From DAOUKH01 sp034421515 (lineage in GTDB: Bacteria; Chloroflexota; Dehalococcoidia; SHYB01): DNA of 64,000 bases. The stretch covers positions 1 through 64,000 of the forward strand of contig DAOUKH010000024.1 in NCBI GenBank assembly GCA_034421515.1, read 5' to 3'. Of the stretch, positions 1 through 6,750 are shown one piece after another (position 1 is the first letter of the stretch; the number at the start of each line of letters is the position of its first letter). The notes under the pieces are model-generated. The model saw only the letters and a list, made by a program, of their open reading frames with translations. It had not been told where the DNA came from and did no database searches. Made by a program: the position numbers and the translations under genes.

Positions 1-318
1 GCGATTCACGAATCGCCCGGCCCTCCAGCCTCTCTCCTCTGGGGGAGAAGGAACGCGCCCTGCGGGCACTTCGGAGGGGGGCGTGTAAGGAGGTCTCGCC
101 TCTTCTCCCGGGAGACCTTTGCACAACTACCGCCGATGGTTGGAAAACGGGTGGAGCAGGGCGGTCTTCCCTCTCCCCCTCTGGGGGAGATTTGAGAGAG
201 GGCGCGCGTCGTCAGGCGCGCGAGCGCCCGCAGGGCGCTGCTCTTTACAACCGCCAAGGGTGATCGAAGGCCCGCCACCCTCGCGGTCAGTCACGCTAAT
301 TGCCGCCCAAACGCTGAG
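1..318. repeat. Intergenic repeat cluster (hairpin repeats and one palindrome)
   Basis: No gene is supported here. Bases 1-18 are most of a palindrome (GCGATTCACGAATCGCCC) that recurs complete at 57431-57454. Bases 33-54, 100-117 and 165-203 are copies of a CTCTCCC/GGGAGAG hairpin family. The stretch GGGAGACCTTTGC near 110 recurs near 6536, 11988 and 57334. The part at 161-203 is almost identical to 57250-57295, so these are dispersed copies and not chance GC-rich sequence. Confidence 0.75.
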
Positions 319-1080
319 ATGTCAATGCAAGAAGGCTGGATGCGCCCCGCGAGCGATCGAGGACGGCCGCTGATCATCGCGCACCGGGGGCTGACGTCGG
401 CGGCGCCAGAGAACACGGTGGCGGCGTTCCGGGCGGCAGTGGGGGCGGGGGCGGACGGCATCGAGCTTGACGTGCGGCTGTCGCGGGACGGCGAGGTGGT
501 CGTCCTGCACGACCCCGGCCTGGAGCGCACCACCAACGGGAAAGGGCCCGCAGCGCGGCGCTCGCTGGCGGAACTGAAACGGCTCGAGGTCCGGGGCCTC
601 GCCGGGGAGCGCATTCCCACGCTGGCCGAGGTCTTCGACGCGCTGCCGGCCACATTCCTCACCATCGTCGAGCTCAAGGTGTACGGCTTGGGCTTCTGGA
701 GGCTCGCGTCGCGGGCGCTGCGGGTGGTCCGCGACGCGGGCCGTATGGAGACGGCAATGGTGGCCAGCTTCAGCCCCTTTTCGCTCCTGGCGGTGCGGCT
801 CATCGAGCCCCGCGCGCTTCGCGGGCTCATCTGGAGCGGGGACCATCCCGCGCCGGCGCGAGGACGCTGGCTGAGTCCGCTGGCCGCGCCGCACTGGCTG
901 AACCCCAACGAGACCGGCTTCACCGAAGGCCTGCTGCGCTGGGCGCATGCGCGGGGCAAGCGGGTGCTGGCGTGGGACGTGAGCGCCGGCGCCGACCTGA
1001 ACGACCTCGCCGCGATGGGCCTCGACGCCGTGGTCACCGACCACGCGGAGGTCCTGGCGGCCCAGGTGAAGACGGGCTAG
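319..1080 (+). CDS. Glycerophosphodiester phosphodiesterase family protein
   Basis: Predicted GDPD-family enzyme of 253 residues that hydrolyses glycerophosphodiesters to glycerol-3-phosphate and an alcohol. The N-terminal part shows the family pattern in order: IIAHRG near residue 20, a PENT turn, ELDVRLSRDG with the metal-binding Glu and Asp, then VVLHDP with the second catalytic His. IVELK and the C-terminal AWDV and VTDHAE segments also fit a short cytosolic bacterial GDPD. No signal peptide is visible. The start is uncertain: ATG at 319 has only a weak ribosome site, and ATG at 340 would also keep the whole domain. The stop overlaps the stop of the convergent downstream gene by four bases. 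Confidence 0.9.
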   Translation: MSMQEGWMRPASDRGRPLIIAHRGLTSAAPENTVAAFRAAVGAGADGIELDVRLSRDGEVVVLHDPGLERTTNGKGPAARRSLAELKRLEVRGLAGERIPTLAEVFDALPATFLTIVELKVYGLGFWRLASRALRVVRDAGRMETAMVASFSPFSLLAVRLIEPRALRGLIWSGDHPAPARGRWLSPLAAPHWLNPNETGFTEGLLRWAHARGKRVLAWDVSAGADLNDLAAMGLDAVVTDHAEVLAAQVKTG

Positions 1081-1904
1081 CGCTGCAAGAGCCGTTTGAG
1101 GTGGTCGACGAGCTCGCGGACCGCCTCGGCGTCGGCGCTGGAGGGGGCCTGGTCGAGGTAGCCGCGCAGGTCCTCGATAGCCTCTTCGTAGCGCCCGAGG
1201 CGGGACTGCACCACGCCGCGGTCGCGCCGTTCCTCGGCAAGGTCGGGCCGGAGCCGGATGAGCATGGTCGCGGTGAAGAGCGCCCGCTCGTTGTCCTTGC
1301 GCCGGAGGTGGGCCACCTTGAGATTGCGCAGCATGCGGGTGAGCATGTCGCGCTTGCCGATGGGGGCGAGGTACTGGTCGCTCCATGGCTCGTCGGGGTG
1401 CGTGAGGTCGCGGAAGCGCTGCACGCACTCCTCGCGGGAAAGCAGCACCCCGCCGTGGAAGGCGTCGACGAAGAGGCCGGGCTCCTCGGCATGGCGCATG
1501 AGGAAATGGCCGGGCAGGCCGACGCCCACCATGGGCACGCCGATCCGCCGCCCCACCTCCATGTAGACCAGCGAAAGCGTAATCGGGATGCCGAGGCGCC
1601 GCTTCAACACTTCGTTGACGTAGCTGTTTCTGGGGTCGTAGTAGTCCTGCTGGTTGCCGGAGAAGCCGAGGTCGTCGAAGAGGAAGCGGCTCAGCGCGTT
1701 GGCCGCGCCGAGGGGAGAGTCCCCGTTGGTCGCGCCGCGCGACGCCGCCCGCCCCAGCGAGTCGAACAGGCCGACTTCGTGGGCCAAGTCGAGGTCGGGA
1801 TATTCGGCGGCGGCGAAGAGCAGCGCCGTCTCGCCGAGATCGATCTCGGCGTCGGGGCGCGCCCCCGCAGCATCGAGTCGTTTGAGGATTTCCGCGCGGT
1901 CCAC
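1077..1904 (-). CDS. SirB1-like transglutaminase-fold protein with TPR tail
   Basis: A 275-residue protein of the SirB1/transglutaminase-like type. The central part has DPRNSYVNEVLKRRLGIPI, then the SLVYMEVGRRIGVP and GLPGHFLMRH segments typical of this family, and the C-terminal third has helical repeats like TPRs (RDRGVVQSRLGRYEEAI). The exact biochemical role of the family is not settled. The Cys expected of a true transglutaminase is not at the usual place, since the segment reads ITLSLVY. The start is GTG at 1904, with a GGAGG ribosome site five bases upstream. It is convergent with the GDPD gene and divergent from the TPP enzyme gene. Confidence 0.8.
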   Translation of the reverse strand: MDRAEILKRLDAAGARPDAEIDLGETALLFAAAEYPDLDLAHEVGLFDSLGRAASRGATNGDSPLGAANALSRFLFDDLGFSGNQQDYYDPRNSYVNEVLKRRLGIPITLSLVYMEVGRRIGVPMVGVGLPGHFLMRHAEEPGLFVDAFHGGVLLSREECVQRFRDLTHPDEPWSDQYLAPIGKRDMLTRMLRNLKVAHLRRKDNERALFTATMLIRLRPDLAEERRDRGVVQSRLGRYEEAIEDLRGYLDQAPSSADAEAVRELVDHLKRLLQR

Positions 1905-1965
1905 CTGCGCCTCCGCGACGCGTGACTACAGGCTACACGGGGCCGGAGCGCGGGCGCAACCGAGC

Positions 1966-1994
1966 GTGACACAGGAAAGCGCCTCAGGCATAAT
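1966..1994 (+). promoter_or_regulatory. Predicted sigma70-type promoter for the TPP enzyme module
   Basis: GTGACA (1966-1971) and CATAAT (1989-1994) are separated by exactly 17 bases, upstream of the TPP enzyme start at 2119. Each box is one base off consensus or close to it. The transcript would have a leader of about 115 bases that runs through a copy of the hairpin repeat. Confidence 0.45.
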
Positions 1995-2008
1995 GCCCCC
2001 GCCGCCCC

Positions 2009-2043
2009 TCATCTCAATCTTCTCCCCGTGGGAGAAGAGGCAA
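2009..2043. repeat. Copy of the dispersed hairpin repeat
   Basis: CTTCTCCCC followed by a short loop and GGGAGAAG, preceded by CTCATCTCAAT. The same wording precedes the copy at 21277-21310. It lies in the leader of the following gene, with no coding potential. Confidence 0.6.
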
Positions 2044-2118
2044 GACACCACCCGGCCTCCCCGCCGAGGCTCACGAGTCCGCAGAGGTCTCCAAACCCCT
2101 TCGAAACGGAGCGCACCC

Positions 2119-3774
2119 ATGGCCGAAATCACCGGGGCCGACGTCACCGCCCGCGCCCTCCACCGCCTTGGGGTGGACACGATCTTCTACATCATCGGAG
2201 GGCCAATCACGCCCATCGCGGAGGCGGCGGAGAAGCTGGGCATCCGCATGATCGACGTGCGCCACGAGCAGGCGGCGGCGATGGCGGCCCACGCCTACGC
2301 GCGGTTGATGCAGCGGCCCGGCGTCTGCCTGACGCCGTCCGGGCCGGCGACCGCCAACGCCATGCCCGGCGTGATGAACGCGCTCGCCGACGCCAGCCCG
2401 GTCATCGCCATCGGCGGCTCGACGGCGCTCTACCAGCGCGGCATGGGCGGCTTCCAGGAGATGGACCAGGTCGCGATGATGGCGCCGGCGTGCAAGCTGT
2501 CCATCCAGGCCACGATCACGAGCCGCATCGGCGAGCAGCTTGGCATGCTCTACCGCCGCGCCATGGAGGGATCGAAGGGACCGGTCTACCTCGACCTCCC
2601 CGCCGACATCATCGCCAACAAAGTGGACGAGGAGAAGGTCCCGCTCCCGTCCAAGCCCTACACCGAGAGCCGCCCCCAGGGCGACCCCGCCGACGTCGCC
2701 GCCGCCATCGAGCTGCTGAAGAGCGCCGAGAAGCCGGTCGTCGTCTCCGGCAGCGGCGTGATCTGGTCGGGAGCTGCCGCGGAACTGAAAGCCTTCGTCG
2801 ACGCCACCGGCATCCCCTTCTTCACCACGCCCCAGGGCCGGGGAGTGATCCCCGAGGACCACGACCTCTGCTTCAGCGCGGCGCGCTCCCTGGCCTTCCG
2901 TGAGGCCGACGTCGTCCTCGCCGTGGGCACGCGGGCCAACTTCATCCTGACCTACTTCCGGCCGCCGCGGTGGAATCCCACCGCCAAGCTCATCACCGTC
3001 AACCTCGACCCCGACGAGATCAATCACAACAAGCGCTCCGAGGTCGGCATCGCCGCCGACGCCAAGGCGGCGCTGGCGCAGCTCACGGCGGAAGCCCAGG
3101 CTGCCGGCCTGTCGGTGGCGCGGGACTCGGAGTGGGTTCGGTCGTTAGAGGCCAAGCACGCCGCCAACGAGGAGCGGAACGACAGCGCCTGGAACTCGGA
3201 CGCCGAGCCCATCCATCCCATGCGGATGATGAAAGAGGTCCGCGAGGCGATCGACCGCGACGCGGTGATCATCGTCGACGGCCACGACACCCTGAACTTC
3301 GGGCGGCAGTCGCTGCCCACGCACGAGCCGGGGCACCGGCTCAACGCGGGCACCCACGGCACGATGGGGATCGGCACGCCGTTCGCGCTCGGCGCCAAGG
3401 CGGCGCGCCCCGACAAGCAGGTCGTGCTCGTCTGCGGCGACGGCTCCTTCGGCTGGCTGGGCATGAACATCGACTCCGCTTGCCGCAACGACCTCCCCTT
3501 CGTCGCCGTCATCAACAACAACGGCAACATGACGGCGCGCCCCAAGAACCGCGAGCGGATCAAGGGCCACCTGTTGGGGCACAGCGACTATCAGAAGATC
3601 GCCGAGGCCTTCGGCGGCTACGGCGAGCGCGTCGAGCGGCCGGACGACATCCGGCCCGCCATCGAGCGCGCGTTGGCCTCGGGCAAGCCCGCCGTCGTCA
3701 ACGTGATCACCGACCAGTTCGCGCGCTCCTCGACCTTCTCTGGCTTCTTCGGCGAAGCGGGCGAGTACAGCTAG
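2119..3774 (+). CDS. Thiamine-pyrophosphate enzyme, acetolactate synthase / 2-hydroxyacyl-CoA lyase-like
   Basis: A 551-residue enzyme with the three-domain layout of the TPP-dependent decarboxylase/lyase superfamily. The N-terminal PYR domain carries the activating Glu in VRHEQAAAMAAHAYAR. The middle domain has the VVSGSGVIWSGA region, and the C-terminal PP domain has the TPP/Mg motif GDGSFGW ending in NNNGNM. Within the superfamily it looks closest to oxalyl-CoA decarboxylase or 2-hydroxyacyl-CoA lyase, but this rests on general resemblance and I cannot fix the substrate. ATG at 2119 is chosen because the PYR domain begins there; the open frame extends much further upstream without family signal. 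It heads a same-strand run with the MBL, PPOX and alcohol dehydrogenase genes. Confidence 0.85.
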   Translation: MAEITGADVTARALHRLGVDTIFYIIGGPITPIAEAAEKLGIRMIDVRHEQAAAMAAHAYARLMQRPGVCLTPSGPATANAMPGVMNALADASPVIAIGGSTALYQRGMGGFQEMDQVAMMAPACKLSIQATITSRIGEQLGMLYRRAMEGSKGPVYLDLPADIIANKVDEEKVPLPSKPYTESRPQGDPADVAAAIELLKSAEKPVVVSGSGVIWSGAAAELKAFVDATGIPFFTTPQGRGVIPEDHDLCFSAARSLAFREADVVLAVGTRANFILTYFRPPRWNPTAKLITVNLDPDEINHNKRSEVGIAADAKAALAQLTAEAQAAGLSVARDSEWVRSLEAKHAANEERNDSAWNSDAEPIHPMRMMKEVREAIDRDAVIIVDGHDTLNFGRQSLPTHEPGHRLNAGTHGTMGIGTPFALGAKAARPDKQVVLVCGDGSFGWLGMNIDSACRNDLPFVAVINNNGNMTARPKNRERIKGHLLGHSDYQKIAEAFGGYGERVERPDDIRPAIERALASGKPAVVNVITDQFARSSTFSGFFGEAGEYS

Positions 3775-3795
3775 GCCTCGCCGTGGACGGCATGC

Positions 3796-4098
3796 ATGGT
3801 CGGATGGCTGACGAAGCGGTTCTCCGAGTGCCCCCAGTGCGGCAGCCCCAACGTGCGGGTGCCGTGGAGCCTCGCGGGGCGGGAGGCGGCCCGGCGCCGG
3901 ACGTGGGCGCTCCTCGCGCTCTGGCTCTCCTACGCGGCCTGGGCCGTTGCAGCGGCGTTGACGGGCTCCCTCTGGCCCTGGGTCGCGCCGGCCGCCGCCT
4001 ACGGCGCGGCGACCCTCCTCGCGCTCCAACGCGCGAGCGCGGAGCGCCGCCGGCGGGAGTGCCTCGACTGCGGCCACGTCTGGAACGCCGAGCGGTAG
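3796..4098 (+). CDS. Small membrane protein with a split zinc ribbon
   Basis: I do not recognise a named family for this 100-residue protein. A CPQCGSPNVR knuckle lies near residue 12 and a second, CLDCGHVW, lies near residue 91. Between them are two hydrophobic segments (about residues 37-57 and 61-78) that would form a membrane hairpin. The two CxxC pairs could therefore meet on the cytoplasmic side to bind one zinc. It sits 21 bases after the TPP enzyme and 16 bases before the MBL gene, which suggests co-transcription. An adaptor or anchor role is only a guess. Confidence 0.65.
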   Translation: MVGWLTKRFSECPQCGSPNVRVPWSLAGREAARRRTWALLALWLSYAAWAVAAALTGSLWPWVAPAAAYGAATLLALQRASAERRRRECLDCGHVWNAER

Positions 4099-4114
4099 GA
4101 GAGGGAAGGCCGCG

Positions 4115-4984
4115 ATGAAGCAGATCAAGCTCGGCGACCTCACCATCAAGAAGATCGTAGAGCGCGGCCAGGGCGTCCACGACCCGCTGCAGTTCTTCGC
4201 CGGGGCGACCCAAGAGGCCGTCGACGCGCAGCGCGAGTGGGCCGCCCCCTACTTCCTGACCGATGACGGCATGATGCGGATGAGCATCCACTCCTATCTC
4301 GTCGAGACGAAGCACCGCAAGGTCCTCGTCGACACCTGCATCGGCGTCCACGGCGGGCCGGAGCAGCAGGCGCGGAACCAGATCGACGAGACCGCCTTCC
4401 CGCGGGCGCTGAAGGCGGCGGGCGCGACGCCCGAGGACATCGACGTCGTGGTCTGCACCCACATGCACTTCGACCACACCGGCTGGAACACCCGGCTCGA
4501 AAACGGCCGGTTCGTCCCCACCTTCCCCAACGCGACCTACATCTTCTCGCGCCTCGAGTATGAGCACTGGAAAGACGTCGAGGCCGGCGCGTGGAACGGC
4601 TTCTCCATCCACGAATGCGTCCTCCCCATCGTCGAGGCCGGCCAGGCGATGCTCGTCGAACCGGACTACGTGCTGGAAGACGGGCTAAGCTTGGAGCACG
4701 TCCCCGGGCACACCCCGGGGGCCGTCTGCCTCAACCTGGAATCGAAGGGCGAGCGCGCCGCCATGTTCGGCGACATGATGCACCACCCCTTGCAAATCGC
4801 CGAGCCGGGGTGGACCCTCGGCGTGGACACCGATCAGGCGCAGGCGGCAAAGACCCGCACCGCCTTCCTCGAACGCCACGCCGACAGCAACACGATCATG
4901 ATGGCGGCCCACTTCGCCGGCCCGACCATCGGCCGCGTCGCCACGGTGCGCGGCGCCTGGCGGCTCGACGTCATCGAGGAATAG
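4115..4984 (+). CDS. MBL-fold metallo-hydrolase
   Basis: A 289-residue metallo-beta-lactamase-fold hydrolase. The metal motif CTHMHFDHTGW (HxHxDH) is near residue 115. Downstream are the third His in HVPGHTPG, the Asp in FGDMMHHP and a final AHFAGPT His, so a full dinuclear zinc or iron site is present. The length and the N-terminal extension fit the lactonase-like subgroup that hydrolyses small esters or lactones. A GGAGAGGGAAGG ribosome site lies just upstream of ATG 4115. It lies between a TPP enzyme and a PPOX/alcohol dehydrogenase pair, which suggests a catabolic role. Confidence 0.88.
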   Translation: MKQIKLGDLTIKKIVERGQGVHDPLQFFAGATQEAVDAQREWAAPYFLTDDGMMRMSIHSYLVETKHRKVLVDTCIGVHGGPEQQARNQIDETAFPRALKAAGATPEDIDVVVCTHMHFDHTGWNTRLENGRFVPTFPNATYIFSRLEYEHWKDVEAGAWNGFSIHECVLPIVEAGQAMLVEPDYVLEDGLSLEHVPGHTPGAVCLNLESKGERAAMFGDMMHHPLQIAEPGWTLGVDTDQAQAAKTRTAFLERHADSNTIMMAAHFAGPTIGRVATVRGAWRLDVIEE

Positions 4985-5012
4985 CGGGGGCGGACCAGGG
5001 AGGAAACGAGCA

Positions 5013-5432
5013 ATGCTCAGCGACATGGCCAGGGGATTCCTGGAGAAGAACGAGATGGGGGTCTTCACCACCTTCCGCCGCGACGGCGGCGCGCAGATGA
5101 GCGTGGTGACCTGCGGCCTCTACGGCAACGGCATGGCCTTCACCGCCGACCGGCACCGGGCGAAGATGCTGAACGTGAAGCGCAACCCGAAGTGTTCGCT
5201 GCTGATTTCTCAGCGCGACTGGTGGGGGTACGTGGTCCTAGAGGGCCACGCCGAGATCATCGGCGAGGACAATACCGACCCCGAGGAGCTCCGCGTGGCG
5301 CTGCGCGACGTCTACCGCTCCGCGGCCCACAAGGACCACCCCAACTGGGAGGAGTACGACGAGGTGATGAAGGCCGACCGGCGCGAGATCATCGTCGTCG
5401 TGCCGGAGCGGGTCTACGGCTCCGCGCTGTAG
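5013..5432 (+). CDS. PPOX-class (F420/flavin-binding split-barrel) protein
   Basis: A 139-residue pyridoxamine-phosphate-oxidase-fold protein. The segment VFTTFRRDGGAQMSVVTCGLYGNGMAFTA, cited here only by its ends at about residues 17-45, is the family's first two strands. RHRAKMLNVKRNPKCSLLI is the cofactor-phosphate contact region. Proteins of this size are annotated as F420-dependent oxidoreductases, but F420 and FMN cannot be told apart by eye. A GGAGG ribosome site precedes ATG 5013. The gene is 28 bases after the MBL gene and 15 bases before the alcohol dehydrogenase. Confidence 0.85.
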   Translation: MLSDMARGFLEKNEMGVFTTFRRDGGAQMSVVTCGLYGNGMAFTADRHRAKMLNVKRNPKCSLLISQRDWWGYVVLEGHAEIIGEDNTDPEELRVALRDVYRSAAHKDHPNWEEYDEVMKADRREIIVVVPERVYGSAL

Positions 5433-5447
5433 TCGAAGGAGGATGAG

Positions 5448-6527
5448 ATGAAGGCAGCGGTCTTCTACGGGGCGCATCAGCCCCTGGTCATCGAAGAGGT
5501 CGACGTGGCCGAGCCCATCGGGCGCGAGGTGCTCGTGCGCACCACCGCGAGCGGCGTCTGCCACAGCGACCTGCACTACGTCGACGGCACCGCGACGCTC
5601 CCCGGCGCGACCGTGCTCGGCCATGAGGCGACGGGCATCGTCGAGGAGGTCGGGCCGGAGGCTCGGTACGTCAAGCCGGGCGACCGGATAATCTCGTGTC
5701 CGTCGGTCTTCTGCGGCGAGTGCGAGTCGTGCCTGACCGGCCATCCCGCGCGCTGCGACAACCGTCCCCGGCGCAGCAGGGCCGAGGGCCCGCGTCTGAG
5801 CAAGGGCGGCGAGAAGATCTGGCAGTTCGCCAACATCTCCAGCTACGCCGAGCAGATGCTGCTCCACGAGAACGCCCTGGTGAAGGTCGACGACGACATC
5901 CCCCACGAGATCATGGCCCTGATCGGCTGCGGTGTGACCACCGGCCTCGGCGCGGCGATCAACACCGCGCAGGTGCGGCCGGGATCCATGGTGGCCGTCT
6001 TCGGCTGCGGCGGGGTCGGCCTCTCGGCGATGCAGGGCGCCGTCCTCTGCGGGGCGCGGATGGTGATCGCCGTCGACATCAACGAGTTCAAGCTGCGCAC
6101 GGCAATGGACCTCGGCGCGACGCACATCGTTGACGCCTCGACGCGCAACCCCGTGCAGGCCATCCAAGAGTTGACCGGCGGCGGGGTCGACTTCGCCTTC
6201 GAGGCGTTGGGGCTGAAGCTGACGGCGGAGCAGGCCTACGAGTCGCTGCGCCGCGGCGGCGTGGCGACGATCATCGGCGTCCTCCCCGACGACGCCAAGA
6301 TCGAGATCGACGGCCGCTCGCTGCTCACCGAGAAGAAGCTCCAGGGCAGCATCATGGGCTCCAACCGCTTCCGCTTCGACATGCCCATGTACATCGACCT
6401 CTACAAGCAAGGCCGCCTCAAGCTCGACGAAATGGTCACCCGCCGCGGGCGCCTCGAAGACGTCAACGAAGCCTTCCGCGCCATGAAAGCCGGCGAAGTC
6501 GCCCGCACCGTCCTCACCTTCGACTAG
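5448..6527 (+). CDS. Zinc-dependent alcohol dehydrogenase (MDR family)
   Basis: A 359-residue zinc-dependent alcohol dehydrogenase that oxidises alcohols or reduces aldehydes with NAD(H). Catalytic zinc ligands are Cys in SGVCHSDLH (near residue 38), His-Glu in LGHEATG and Cys in IGCGVTTG. The four structural-zinc cysteines are in CGECESC plus the next Cys. The Rossmann motif GCGGVGL is followed by AVDIN, whose Asp favours NAD over NADP. The start has a strong GGAGG site eight bases upstream. It is the last gene of the run that begins with the TPP enzyme, so it may handle an aldehyde released by that enzyme, which is inference from position. Confidence 0.9.
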   Translation: MKAAVFYGAHQPLVIEEVDVAEPIGREVLVRTTASGVCHSDLHYVDGTATLPGATVLGHEATGIVEEVGPEARYVKPGDRIISCPSVFCGECESCLTGHPARCDNRPRRSRAEGPRLSKGGEKIWQFANISSYAEQMLLHENALVKVDDDIPHEIMALIGCGVTTGLGAAINTAQVRPGSMVAVFGCGGVGLSAMQGAVLCGARMVIAVDINEFKLRTAMDLGATHIVDASTRNPVQAIQELTGGGVDFAFEALGLKLTAEQAYESLRRGGVATIIGVLPDDAKIEIDGRSLLTEKKLQGSIMGSNRFRFDMPMYIDLYKQGRLKLDEMVTRRGRLEDVNEAFRAMKAGEVARTVLTFD

Positions 6528-6532
6528 CGGCA

Positions 6533-6660
6533 GCGGAGACCTTTGCGTAACCCGCCCGGCGAGATGGAGAGCGGGCGGAGCGGGGCGGTCTGACTCCTCT
6601 CCCGCGCTGGGAGAGGCAGGGGTGAGGGCGGGGGCGGGGAGGGGTGCGCCAACGTCAACG
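6533..6660. repeat. Copy of the dispersed repeat (GAGACCTTTGC plus hairpin)
   Basis: GGAGACCTTTGCGTAAC starts near 6536 and a CTCTCCC-loop-GGGAGAG hairpin follows at 6598-6616. The same two parts occur together at 100-203, 11975-12085 and 57246-57345. No coding signal is seen in 6528-6737. Confidence 0.6.
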
Positions 6661-6750
6661 TAGCCGCCGGAGGGCCATGGCAGCGACCTTGGACGCCCTA
6701 GCGTCAACGGCGTGTAGCGGCCCCGAACGGCGACGGCTAGAATCTCTCCC

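Noticed and set aside
322..1428. Long minus-strand frame across the GDPD gene
   Set aside because: Antisense frame kept open by GC-rich third positions; the composition is Arg/Pro/His-rich with no family signal.
2071..3027. 318-codon minus-strand frame across the TPP enzyme gene
   Set aside because: It lies wholly opposite a gene with clear catalytic motifs; repetitive Gly/Asp/Val composition.
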